Shown here piece after piece: positions 6,331-14,492 of a stretch of 20,467 nt of DNA. A program made the translations under genes and the position numbers. Position 1 is the first letter of the stretch; the number at the start of each line of letters is the position of its first letter. The notes beneath the pieces are model-generated. The model saw only the letters and a program-made list of their open reading frames with translations. It made no database searches and had not been told where the DNA came from. This DNA is from Deltaproteobacteria bacterium (GTDB lineage Bacteria > Desulfobacterota > Desulfobulbia > Desulfobulbales > SURF-16), in assembly GCA_029939635.1 (NCBI GenBank), contig JAOZSN010000039.1, forward strand, positions 1 through 20,467. Direction: 5' to 3'.

Positions 6331-8556
6331 TTACATCCCATCAATAATACCATTAAAAGTAGCACTGGGCCGCATGGCCTTGCTCACCTTCTGCTCATCT
6401 GGGGCGAAATAGCCACCCAAATCAACCGGGCTACCCTGGGCACCGTTCAACTCAGCAACGATCACCTCTTCATTATCAGCCAGCTGTTGGGCCACAAAAC
6501 TGAAACGAGCCTGCAACTCCTTATCCACATCCTGCTTAGCCAGAGATTGAGCCCAACAAAGAGCAAGGTAAAAATGGCTGCCACGGGTATCCAACTCACC
6601 CACCTTACGTGATGGCGACTTTTCCAGCGCCAGAAAACTGCCAATGGCCTCATCCAGGGTGGAAGCCAACAGGCGAGCTGTGTTGTTATTATAGGTTGCT
6701 GCTACATGTTCAAAGGAGGGCACCAGGGCACAGAACTCACCTAAGGAATCCCAACGCAAATGACCTTCCTCAACAAATTGCTGAACATGTTTGGGGGCAG
6801 AACCACCCGCACCTGTCTCAAAGAGACCGCCACCATTCATCAAAGGCACAATGGAGAGCATCTTGGCACTGGTACCAAGCTCTAAAATAGGAAAGAGATC
6901 GGTAAGATAATCACGCAAGACATTACCGGTAACCGAAATAGTATCCTCACCCTTACGAATCCTCTCCACGGAGACCTTCATGGCCTCCACCGGATGCAGG
7001 ATACGAATATCCAGCTCTGAGGTATCATGATCGGGCAGATAGGCATGTACCTTGGCCAAGATCTCGGCATCATGGCCACGCTGTTCATCCAGCCAGAAGA
7101 TGGCTGGTGTGCCTGCAGTCCGTGCCCGGTTCACCGCCAGCTTAACCCAATCCTGGATGGGGGCATCCTTGGTCTGACACATACGGAAGATATCACCCTC
7201 CTCCACCGCCTGCTCAAGCAACACCGTGCCAGCCTCATCCACCACCCGCATGACACCAGCTGCCGGAGCCTCAAAGGTCTTGTTGTGGGAGCCATACTCC
7301 TCAGCCTTCTGGGCCATGAGGCCAACATTGGCCACTGAACCCATGGTGGCAGGATCAAAAGCACCATTCTTCTGACAATCCTCCACAATGGCCTGGTACA
7401 TCGTGGCATAGCAACGATCAGGGATCATGGCAATGGTCTGGTGCAGCTTGTCATCCGCCCCCCACATTTTCCCACCATCACGCACGACAACAGGCACAGA
7501 GGCATCAACAATGACATTATTAGGAACATGGAGATTGGTAATACCCTTGCTGGAATCAACCATGGCTAGCTGGCAATTGGTATCGTAACAGGCCATGATA
7601 TCGGCCTTAATCTCCTCCTGCTCAGCTTCGGGCAGGCTGGCAATACGGCTATAGACATCGGCCAGACCGTTATTCACATTGACCCCAAGCTCTTTAAAGG
7701 TTGCGCCATGCTTGGCAAAAACATCCTTATAAAAAACAGAGACACAATGGCCGAACATAATGGGATCAGAGACCTTCATCATGGTTGCCTTGAGATGAAG
7801 GGAGAGCAGCAGATCCTCATCCTTGGCAGCCTGGATCTGCTCAGCAAAAAATGTGCGCAGGGCACGGACATTCATCACTGCCGCATCAATAACTTCACCG
7901 GCCAGTAACGGCGTTTCTTCCTTCAACACTATGGTGCTGCCATCAGCGGCGACACATTCAATACGCACCGTGCAGGGTGTATCCACCGTGGTTGATTTCT
8001 CACTGCCATAAAAATCACCCTCAGACATAAAGCTTACCCGAGCCTTGGAGGCAGCCGGCCACTCCTTCATCATCCTATGGGGATTCTGCTGACCAAAACG
8101 CTTCACAGAGGCAGCGGCGCGCCGGTCAGAATTACCCTCACGCAGCACTGGATTCACTGCAGAACCTAAGACCTTGGCATAGCGGCCATGCAATTTTTTT
8201 TCTGCACTGTTCTGGGGCTCCTCAGGATAATCGGGAACATCATAGCCCTTATCCTGCAACTCCTTGATGGCAGCGGTAAGCTGGGGGATAGAGGCTGAGA
8301 TATTGGGTAATTTAATGATATTCGTCTCGGCAATTTTAACCATGCGCCCCAGCTCTGCCAAGAAATCAGGGATTTTTTGGTCGTCTGCCAGCTTATCAGG
8401 GAAATTGGCAATAATACGCCCAGGCAAGGAGATATCCATATCCTCAATAGCAAAACCGCTGCCCTTGGTATAGGCCTGCAAAATGGGCAGTAAGGAATGG
8501 GTGGCCAGGGCCGGGGCCTCATCAATTTTCGTATAAATAATGCGCTGTGTGGTCAT
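6331..8556 (-). CDS. icd: Monomeric NADP-dependent isocitrate dehydrogenase
   Basis: The 741-residue product has the full length of monomeric IDH and opens 'MTTQRIIYTKIDEAPALATH'. It oxidises isocitrate to 2-oxoglutarate and CO2 with reduction of NADP, in the cytoplasm. Substrate residues known from the Azotobacter enzyme are in register: Ser132, Asn135, Arg139 and Arg145 in 'GSAVNPVLREGNSDRR'. The catalytic lysine is in 'LHLKATMMKVSDP' (about residue 256), and 'GNVLRDYLTDLFPILELGTS' lies in the second half. Unlike the small homodimeric IDH family it works as a single chain. AAGGA lies seven bases before the ATG. It stands alone, convergent with the YhaM-type gene and divergent from the binding-protein gene. 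In an anaerobe it may serve glutamate synthesis or an oxidative or reductive citrate cycle. Confidence 0.96.
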   Translation of the reverse strand: MTTQRIIYTKIDEAPALATHSLLPILQAYTKGSGFAIEDMDISLPGRIIANFPDKLADDQKIPDFLAELGRMVKIAETNIIKLPNISASIPQLTAAIKELQDKGYDVPDYPEEPQNSAEKKLHGRYAKVLGSAVNPVLREGNSDRRAAASVKRFGQQNPHRMMKEWPAASKARVSFMSEGDFYGSEKSTTVDTPCTVRIECVAADGSTIVLKEETPLLAGEVIDAAVMNVRALRTFFAEQIQAAKDEDLLLSLHLKATMMKVSDPIMFGHCVSVFYKDVFAKHGATFKELGVNVNNGLADVYSRIASLPEAEQEEIKADIMACYDTNCQLAMVDSSKGITNLHVPNNVIVDASVPVVVRDGGKMWGADDKLHQTIAMIPDRCYATMYQAIVEDCQKNGAFDPATMGSVANVGLMAQKAEEYGSHNKTFEAPAAGVMRVVDEAGTVLLEQAVEEGDIFRMCQTKDAPIQDWVKLAVNRARTAGTPAIFWLDEQRGHDAEILAKVHAYLPDHDTSELDIRILHPVEAMKVSVERIRKGEDTISVTGNVLRDYLTDLFPILELGTSAKMLSIVPLMNGGGLFETGAGGSAPKHVQQFVEEGHLRWDSLGEFCALVPSFEHVAATYNNNTARLLASTLDEAIGSFLALEKSPSRKVGELDTRGSHFYLALCWAQSLAKQDVDKELQARFSFVAQQLADNEEVIVAELNGAQGSPVDLGGYFAPDEQKVSKAMRPSATFNGIIDGM

Positions 8557-8785
8557 GGATAATCCTTATATGAAGTGAATAACTGGGTGACTGAAGTGGT
8601 CGGCAAAATTATCCTGCATAAATAGCATAGACCTGCTGGGATTGCAATTGTAAGGCTACTCCAGGAGATCACCCAAGACAACACACGGAATTGCGCAAGA
8701 TACTAATCTTACATAACAATGCTCGCAGATTGGCAAGTGAAAACATATAAAACCAGATAAATTCATATTTTTAAAAAAAAGTTGC

Positions 8786-8843
8786 ATCCCCATAGGTATC
8801 TGACCTAAACTTTCAGTAAGCAAGTAAATTTTTCCCTGGGGAT
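8786..8843 (+). ncRNA. Possible structured leader RNA element
   Basis: ATCCCCA (8786-8792) is complementary to TGGGGAT (8837-8843). Inside it, TAGGT-atctg-ACCTA (8793-8807) forms a hairpin directly stacked on the outer stem. The rest of the interior is single-stranded and AT-rich. It lies about 60 bases before a terminator-like hairpin and about 130 bases before the binding-protein start, the layout expected of a riboswitch or attenuator. I do not recognise it as a known riboswitch class, and chance pairing is possible. Confidence 0.3.
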
Positions 8844-8899
8844 CTTGTCCAGTTAACAACTCAGACCTTCAGCCCCCCAGAATTAAATTAACCTTTTTT

Positions 8900-8919
8900 G
8901 GGTCCTATGACCCTTTTTT
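8900..8919 (+). terminator. Intrinsic terminator or attenuator upstream of the binding-protein gene
   Basis: GGGTC-ctat-GACCC (8900-8913) forms a 5-bp stem with a four-base loop, followed at once by six T residues (8914-8919). The geometry is that of an intrinsic terminator on the plus strand, yet no plus-strand gene ends upstream: the nearest upstream gene runs the other way. It therefore most likely attenuates transcription into the gene at 8970. Alternatively GGGTC/GACCC is a protein operator. Confidence 0.5.
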
Positions 8920-8969
8920 CAAATCCTATACTTTAAGTTGTCATTATTATTTATTTCCGAGGAAAAGGT

Positions 8970-10058
8970 ATGCAAATCATGAAACTAATTGCCCGAGCCC
9001 TGACGTTTTTTCTATTGCTGACCGCACCGGCCCTGGCAGGAGAAACTATTAATGTCTTTACCTGGGATGGCTATGTTGAACCCCAGGAAGTTACAGCCAT
9101 CAACAAGATTCTCAAGGAAAAAGGCTATGATTATACAGTCACAGTTATCAGCCCATTAGCCGAGGGTCCGGAACAGATGTTCACCGTGTTACGCAAGGGC
9201 AAAGCAGATATTTCATTCTTGACCCTTAATTACATCAATATGCAGAATCGGCGCATCGCCCAGCTCCTGCAACCAATCAACACCAGCTCTCCCCGTCTGC
9301 CCAACTACCAGAAACTAATCCCGGCCATGAAGGATATCCCCTTTGGCATGGATAAAGGCAAACACCTCTACGTACCATGGGGTGGTGGAGCCTACGGCAT
9401 CTGGGCCAATATGAATGTCTTAGAGGAAGGGGAACTGCCCAAATCAATCAAGGATCTGTGGGACAGCAAATGGCAGGGTAAATTATCCCTGACCAATAGC
9501 CAAATCCAGCCCAACCTGGCCCTGGTCATGATGGCCCTGGACAAACCACCCTTTGCCCTTAATGATGCTTCCCGGGATGAACTGAGGGCAGCAGTTCGCA
9601 ACGATGGCGAGGTTCAACAAAAAACAAACGCCCTCTATGCCAATGTCGGCAAGTTTTGGGGCGGCGTCCCTGATTTTAATGACCCTACCCTGCAACTTGT
9701 TTCATCCTACGGTATTGCCGCAGCAGCAGCCAATAAGGCTGGTGGCAACTGGAAATTACTACCCCTGACCGAAGGCAACACGGTCTGGCTGGATACCATT
9801 AATATCCATAAGGGTGTCTCTGGTAAAAAACTGGAGGCCGTGGAGATCTTCATTAATTATTGGCTGAGTCCTCCGGTACAGAAACGAGTGGTTGATGGCC
9901 TAGGCATGGTTGCCGCCTCCACCGAGGTCAGCAATCCATTGCTGGATGCCGACCCCAACTTCTTCAAGGAGGGCTTTTTCTGGCCTCCATGGAAAAAACA
10001 GGCCGATAATATTATGCTCAAGATTTCCAAAACCGCCCAGAAGGCTGCAGGCAAATAA
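8970..10058 (+). CDS. Periplasmic binding protein, polyamine (PotD/PotF) type
   Basis: The 362-residue product has a signal peptide ending around 'APALAG' (cleavage near residue 23) and the mature start 'ETINVFTWDGYV', typical of spermidine/putrescine binding proteins. Further family-like segments are 'PWGGGAYGIWANMNVL', 'DLWDSKWQGKLSLTNS' and 'INYWLSPPVQKRV'. It should bind a small cationic or related organic ligand in the periplasm. No permease or ATPase gene lies beside it, so it is an orphan binding protein: it may serve a transporter encoded elsewhere, or present its ligand to the sensors that follow. GAGGAAAAGG (8959-8968) supports the ATG at 8970, with a second ATG nine bases later. 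Ligand identity cannot be read from the sequence. Confidence 0.85.
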   Translation: MQIMKLIARALTFFLLLTAPALAGETINVFTWDGYVEPQEVTAINKILKEKGYDYTVTVISPLAEGPEQMFTVLRKGKADISFLTLNYINMQNRRIAQLLQPINTSSPRLPNYQKLIPAMKDIPFGMDKGKHLYVPWGGGAYGIWANMNVLEEGELPKSIKDLWDSKWQGKLSLTNSQIQPNLALVMMALDKPPFALNDASRDELRAAVRNDGEVQQKTNALYANVGKFWGGVPDFNDPTLQLVSSYGIAAAAANKAGGNWKLLPLTEGNTVWLDTINIHKGVSGKKLEAVEIFINYWLSPPVQKRVVDGLGMVAASTEVSNPLLDADPNFFKEGFFWPPWKKQADNIMLKISKTAQKAAGK

Positions 10059-10063
10059 ATAAA

Positions 10064-10114
10064 AATGGCCAGAAACCACCGCTGACGAGTAGTCACCTGC
10101 GGCTTCTGGCCATT
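10064..10114. repeat. Perfect 11-bp inverted repeat forming a 51-base hairpin
   Basis: AATGGCCAGAA (10064-10074) is exactly complementary to TTCTGGCCATT (10104-10114). Inside, CCGC/GCGG and TGAC/GTCA extend the stem around a GAGTA loop. It begins five bases after the binding-protein stop. The plus strand has no T-run after the stem, but the minus strand does (TTTTTATTTATTT). It may stabilise the 3' end of the message, end antisense transcription, or be a REP-like element. Confidence 0.65.
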
Positions 10115-10206
10115 ACCGAAAAAAGTCACCCCAGAGCCTAAAACCGCCCAACCTGCTGAGTGATTATATTTATCGCTGTTCAATTGTTTAGCCATAACCG
10201 CAGACA

Positions 10207-10227
10207 GCTAACGAATGGCTCGTTGGC
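10207..10227. promoter_or_regulatory. Short palindrome upstream of the chemoreceptor gene
   Basis: GCTAACGA-atggc-TCGTTGGC pairs over eight positions, one of them a G-T wobble, 35 bases before the chemoreceptor start. It could be an operator or a hairpin in the 5' leader. No clear promoter hexamers flank it. Confidence 0.3.
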
Positions 10228-10262
10228 GAAAATGCAATTAAGACATATGAATTGGAGTAGAC

Positions 10263-11753
10263 ATGCTGGCTGAAAATAAGTTTTCCATGAATAAATATGG
10301 CTTAACAGCCAAAGTGGCCTTTGTCAGTGGATTATGCGTTCTGGTGTTGCTTATTATTGGTGGCACTATTATTGCCAAGATGCAGATGAACATGACAGAC
10401 CGGCTTATCAGCAAGCAGGAAAAACAGATTGACAGCAGCCTGGCCAGCCAGCAATCAAATCTCACCAAGCAGCTTGAGGCCTCAATTATGGCCTCAACTA
10501 AGATCCTGGCAGGAGTCTGTGCTCCACTTCTATACAATTTTGATTCTTCCGGAGTAAGCAGCGCCCTGCAGTCTCAACTGATCACCAGCGAAATCATAGC
10601 CATCCAGGTAAAGGATACCTCCAACCAACCGACAAATGGGGTGTGGCGTGATGCTGAAATTGAAACCGGAGCCTCTGTGCCGGAGATTTTTCTTGTTGGC
10701 CAGGCCAACAAGAATCACCAGGAGGTCATGGAGTATGATGGTAACAAAATAGGCACCGTCACAGTATATTACTCCACCGACAATTTAAAGGCAGAGATTG
10801 CCAGCCAAAAATCTAAGGCAACTGCCGAGCTTGACCAGTTACGCCAAGAAACCAACAGTGAAAGCAACTCATTATTATTAGTTGAAACAGTTATTCTGTT
10901 GCTGGTCATCTGCTTCATGATAGCAAGCATCATTGGTGGGCTACGTTTTATGGTCATTAACCCCATCGCCGCCATCGCTGATCAACTGGAAGAAGGAGCT
11001 ATCCAGACCAAACTATTTGCCGATGATTTTTCCCAGATGAATCACCAATTAGCTGATGGGGCCACCAAGCAGGCAGCCGGGGTGGAGGAAACCTCAGCTT
11101 CACTGGCAGAAATTTCCAGCATGACCAGCAGCAATTCACAGCTGTCAACCGATACCGATCAGCAGATGAAGACCGCCAGTAAGCACATAAGCAAGGCCCT
11201 GGCCACCCTTGACCGTCTCAACGCCACCATGCTGGAGATATCAGAAAACAGTAAAAAAACACAAGGGGTTGTCAAGAGTATTGATGAAATTGCCTTTCAG
11301 ACAAACTTATTGGCCTTAAATGCTGCCGTGGAGGCGGCCCGAGCCGGCGAGGCAGGGGCAGGTTTTGCTGTGGTGGCCGATGAGGTTCGTAACCTAGCCA
11401 TGCGTGCGGCAGAAGCAGCCAAAAGTACCGCCGTTTTACTGGATAGTGAGGTAGAAAAAGTAGATCTGGGTAGTTCGGTGGTTAATGAGACAAATGAGGC
11501 ATTCGGCGGGATCGCTGATATAGTCACAAATACGGCAGAGGCCACAAATCAAATTTCAGTGGCCTCTGTGGAACAGGAGACAGGTATCCAGCAAATAAGC
11601 AGCGCTTTTGCCGCCATGGATCAAATTGCCGGTCAAACTGCCTCAATTGCCGAGAAATCAGAAGTAATGGCCTCTGAGTTGTTAGATCAATCAAACAAGA
11701 TGGATATACTGGTTAATACCCTGGCTTCTATTATTTATGGCCAAAAGAGCTAA
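10263..11753 (+). CDS. Methyl-accepting chemotaxis protein without a clear HAMP domain
   Basis: The 496-residue protein has membrane helices at about 18-39 and 204-226 enclosing a periplasmic sensor of about 165 residues, then a cytoplasmic signalling bundle. The highly conserved hairpin tip is intact: 'DEIAFQTNLLALNAAVEAAR' and 'AGEAGAGFAVVADEVRNLA' (341-379). It passes ligand binding to CheA and CheW to steer motility. After the second helix, 'NPIAAIADQLEE' resembles the first HAMP helix, but the usual connector and second helix are not recognisable. No CheR-binding pentapeptide ends the protein. The sensor holds 'YNFDSSGVSSALQSQLITSE' (about 91-110), echoed in the kinase downstream. GGAG precedes the ATG at a good distance. 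Binding protein, receptor and kinase lie in one direction, with 204- and 67-base gaps. Confidence 0.95.
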   Translation: MLAENKFSMNKYGLTAKVAFVSGLCVLVLLIIGGTIIAKMQMNMTDRLISKQEKQIDSSLASQQSNLTKQLEASIMASTKILAGVCAPLLYNFDSSGVSSALQSQLITSEIIAIQVKDTSNQPTNGVWRDAEIETGASVPEIFLVGQANKNHQEVMEYDGNKIGTVTVYYSTDNLKAEIASQKSKATAELDQLRQETNSESNSLLLVETVILLLVICFMIASIIGGLRFMVINPIAAIADQLEEGAIQTKLFADDFSQMNHQLADGATKQAAGVEETSASLAEISSMTSSNSQLSTDTDQQMKTASKHISKALATLDRLNATMLEISENSKKTQGVVKSIDEIAFQTNLLALNAAVEAARAGEAGAGFAVVADEVRNLAMRAAEAAKSTAVLLDSEVEKVDLGSSVVNETNEAFGGIADIVTNTAEATNQISVASVEQETGIQQISSAFAAMDQIAGQTASIAEKSEVMASELLDQSNKMDILVNTLASIIYGQKS

Positions 11754-11820
11754 TTAATTCTGGTGACAATGTGCGGAATTTTACAACAGACAAAATATAC
11801 AAAAGACATCACCAGTCTCC

Positions 11821-14418
11821 ATGAGACCTCTCAACCTCCACACCCAACTCGCCATGGTGCTCATTGTGGCCACAACCCTGATGTCCATTGGGCTTGGCAT
11901 ACAGCGCTATCTGGTTCTCAGCCAGGAACTCAATACCGCCCTGAACAATAAGTTACAGCAGACCCTATCCAGACTGCAAACCTCAGTCGCTCTCCCTGTC
12001 TACCATTTTGACTTTGAGGTCGTCACCCAAACCATCCATTCGGAATTACGACAACGGGAGATTCAGGGGGTTCTTATTACTGAAATAGGCAAAAAATTGC
12101 CAACCTATGGCTTTGTAAAAAACAATGACCAACAGGTGGTCAGCCAGCAATCCCCGCCCACAACACCCTTGCTCTATTCTGCAACGGGCAACCTCATTGG
12201 CGATAACCAGAATTTTGCCTCCATTGAGGTCTTTATTACCTCCCAGTACATGCAGGACTCCCTGCGCCAAAAGATGCTGCGCCTGGTTTTTGAGGGGGCA
12301 GTGCTGGTTATCCTCCTTGTTCTACTCACCGTTATTGTCCTGCGCCACATCTTTGTCCGACCGATCCAGCAACTCACCACCCTCTCCCAGAGAATTGCCC
12401 AAGGCAGACGCACCAGAAAAGTCACAATCACAGGCAGCACTGAACTTGCCGTTCTCTCTGCCAGTCTCTGGCATATGCGCGACTCCATCCAGAAGCAAAT
12501 GGCTGATTTGGCCGATAATAATGAAAAACTGCGCATGAGTGAGGAGAAGTTCCGCAACCTGATAGAGTCAAGCTCTGACTGGATATGGGAAACCAACAAA
12601 GAGGGAGTATTCACCTACGCCAGCCCCCAGGTACAGGTAATACTGGGCTACACCCCCAATGAGGTCATTGGCAAGACCCCGTTCGACCTGATGCCGCCCG
12701 ACGAGACCAAACGAGTTACGGCTTTATTCAATAATCTCATTGCTACTGGCCAACCTATCACCATGGAGAAAAACATCAATCTCCACAAGGACGGGCACAC
12801 CGTTACCCTTGAAACCAACGGCGTTGCTGTTTGTGACCCAGAAGGTAATGTAACGGGATATCGAGGCGTTGATCGCGACATCAGCGACCGCAAGGAAGCA
12901 GAAAAGGATCAGGCCTTGATCAAGGCTATTTTTGACAGTGTGCCTGGTATGATTTTTATGTACAACAAGGTAGGCCAGTTGCTGCGTTGGAACAAGGCCC
13001 ATGAAACCATGACCGGCTATAGTGCTGAAGAGCTTGCCCATAAACAGGCATTATCCTGGTTTGAGGGTGAGGAGCTGGAAAAGACGAGAAAAACTATAGA
13101 AAACATTTTCACCACCGGCTACGGAGAAATCGATGCTGACCTGATAACCAAAAATGGAGAAACACTTTCCCTCCACATAAATGGCTCACGTGTTGAACTG
13201 GACAACAAGGAATATTTTGTCGGTATCGGCATTGATATTACCACCCTTAAAGAGACTGAGAACGAACTGCGCACCCTGCGCAACTATCTGGCCAACATCA
13301 TCGACTCCATGCCCTCATTACTGGTGGGAGTGGACAACAACGGCATTATTACCCAATGGAACAAAGAAGCAACCCACCTCACCGGTCTGCCATTTGAAGA
13401 GGCCATAGGCCAGCCCTTCAGTGAAGTTATTCCCCACCTGGCCTCTGAGATAAAACATATCCATAGAGCCATTGAGACTGGCCAGCAACAGCGCGAACCT
13501 CGTCGTATGCGCTTTATCAAGGGCAAGCGCTGCTATGAGGATGTCACCGTCTATCCTCTCACCGCCAACGGCGTACAGGGTGCGGTTATCCGGGTGGATG
13601 ATGTCACTGAACGTATGCAGATTGAGGAGATGATGATTCAATCAGAAAAAATGGTGTCGGTGGGGGGTCTTGCCGCCGGCATGGCCCATGAGATCAACAA
13701 CCCCCTAGGGATCATCATCCAGGCCGTACAAAACATTGAACGCCGTATCTCTCCAGCCTTACCGGCAAATATTAAGGCCGCAACAGACAGCGACACATCC
13801 CTGGAGAAAATACATTCCTATCTAAAAAAACGCATGATACTGGCCATGATTGAGGATATCCGCGCTGCCACCATCAGGGCAGCTGCAATCGTTGCCAATA
13901 TGTTGCAATTTAGCCGCCGCAGCGAGTCTTCCCATCTCTACGCCAACATTCCGCAACTGATCGACCAGACCATTGAATTGGCAGCCAAGGATTATGATCT
14001 CAAAAAGAAATATGATTTCCGTCACATCACTATTGTCAGAGAATTTGCCCCTGACCTTCCCCAGATAAAACTGTCTTACACCGAATTTGAACAGGTAATC
14101 CTCAATTTATTAAAAAATGCAGCCCAGGCCATGACCACTGAAAATATGTCTGGCCGTGCACCCTGTATCCATGTTCGCCTCAGTGCAACGGACACTACTC
14201 TTCGCCTGGAACTCGAAGACAACGGCCCCGGCATGGAGGATAATGTCCGCAAACGCATCTTTGAACCTTTTTTCACTACCAAACCGGCTGGCAGCGGCAC
14301 AGGCCTTGGCCTGTCAGTATCGTACATGATTATCACCAATAATCACCATGGTTCCATGGAGGTGCATTCCACCCCTGGCGCTGGCACCACCTTTATTATT
14401 ACCCTGCCCTTGAATTAA
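11821..14418 (+). CDS. Membrane sensor histidine kinase with HAMP and three PAS domains
   Basis: The 865-residue protein has helices at about 9-30 and 155-175 around a periplasmic domain of about 125 residues, a HAMP linker (about 177-230), PAS domains at about 240-360, 365-480 and 487-600, a phosphoacceptor helix with His623 in 'GMAHEINNPLG', and an ATPase domain with Asn766 in 'LNLLKNAAQAM', 'EDNGPGM', 'FEPFFTTK' and 'GSGTGLGLSVSYMI'. It should phosphorylate a separate response regulator, since it has no receiver domain and none lies nearby. The periplasmic part contains 'PVYHFDFEVVTQTIHSEL', matching the same region of the chemoreceptor 67 bases upstream. The ATG has no convincing ribosome-binding site and an in-frame stop lies at 11764-11766, so translation may be weak or coupled. 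Confidence 0.95.
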   Translation: MRPLNLHTQLAMVLIVATTLMSIGLGIQRYLVLSQELNTALNNKLQQTLSRLQTSVALPVYHFDFEVVTQTIHSELRQREIQGVLITEIGKKLPTYGFVKNNDQQVVSQQSPPTTPLLYSATGNLIGDNQNFASIEVFITSQYMQDSLRQKMLRLVFEGAVLVILLVLLTVIVLRHIFVRPIQQLTTLSQRIAQGRRTRKVTITGSTELAVLSASLWHMRDSIQKQMADLADNNEKLRMSEEKFRNLIESSSDWIWETNKEGVFTYASPQVQVILGYTPNEVIGKTPFDLMPPDETKRVTALFNNLIATGQPITMEKNINLHKDGHTVTLETNGVAVCDPEGNVTGYRGVDRDISDRKEAEKDQALIKAIFDSVPGMIFMYNKVGQLLRWNKAHETMTGYSAEELAHKQALSWFEGEELEKTRKTIENIFTTGYGEIDADLITKNGETLSLHINGSRVELDNKEYFVGIGIDITTLKETENELRTLRNYLANIIDSMPSLLVGVDNNGIITQWNKEATHLTGLPFEEAIGQPFSEVIPHLASEIKHIHRAIETGQQQREPRRMRFIKGKRCYEDVTVYPLTANGVQGAVIRVDDVTERMQIEEMMIQSEKMVSVGGLAAGMAHEINNPLGIIIQAVQNIERRISPALPANIKAATDSDTSLEKIHSYLKKRMILAMIEDIRAATIRAAAIVANMLQFSRRSESSHLYANIPQLIDQTIELAAKDYDLKKKYDFRHITIVREFAPDLPQIKLSYTEFEQVILNLLKNAAQAMTTENMSGRAPCIHVRLSATDTTLRLELEDNGPGMEDNVRKRIFEPFFTTKPAGSGTGLGLSVSYMIITNNHHGSMEVHSTPGAGTTFIITLPLN

Positions 14419-14431
14419 TCGTACACTCCCC

Positions 14432-14437
14432 TTGACA
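14432..14437 (+). promoter_or_regulatory. Possible -35 box of the chrB promoter
   Basis: A perfect TTGACA lies 14 bases after the kinase stop codon and 11 bases before the chrB palindrome. No good -10 hexamer is found 16-18 bases downstream; the positions there read TTTCAT or similar and fall inside the palindrome. An activator-dependent or weak promoter would fit. Confidence 0.35.
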
Positions 14438-14447
14438 ACTACAAAAA

Positions 14448-14476
14448 CAGATGTTTCATTGCAAAAAAAACATCTG
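14448..14476. promoter_or_regulatory. Operator-like palindrome upstream of chrB
   Basis: CAGATGTTT (14448-14456) and AAACATCTG (14468-14476) are perfect 9-base inverted arms separated by 11 bases. The site lies between TTGACA and the chrB ATG at 14493, where a repressor would block transcription. ChrB itself is a reported chromate-responsive regulator in other bacteria, so autoregulation is the first hypothesis. Confidence 0.55.
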
Positions 14477-14492
14477 CAATATTGAGAATTTC

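Larger units (their letters stand above)
8557..8969. other. Divergent intergenic region between icd and the binding-protein gene
   Basis: These 413 bases carry no credible gene. The 67-codon minus-strand frame at 8656-8859 has no recognisable sequence and overlaps structured DNA. The half near icd shows only weak promoter-like hexamers. The half near the binding-protein gene is AT-rich and holds two structured elements, listed separately: an ATCCCCA/TGGGGAT stem at 8786-8843 and a terminator-like hairpin at 8900-8919. TATACT at 8927-8932 could be a -10 box, but no -35 box lies at the right distance. Confidence 0.6.

Noticed and set aside
8656..8859. 67-codon minus-strand frame between icd and the binding-protein gene
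   Set aside because: No recognisable family, no convincing ribosome-binding site, and it overlaps the possible structured leader.
10238..10537. 99-codon minus-strand frame antisense to the chemoreceptor start
   Set aside because: It is a shadow of the chemoreceptor coding sequence, with no family resemblance or ribosome-binding site.
11763..11951. 62-codon frame starting with GTG between chemoreceptor and kinase
   Set aside because: It runs out of frame through the kinase N-terminus, whose signal-anchor and sensor sequence are clearly coding.
14451..14492. Longer chrB start
   Set aside because: The 14 extra codons are made of the palindrome and an A-run, and ChrB proteins normally begin at the 'MNWLLL' start.
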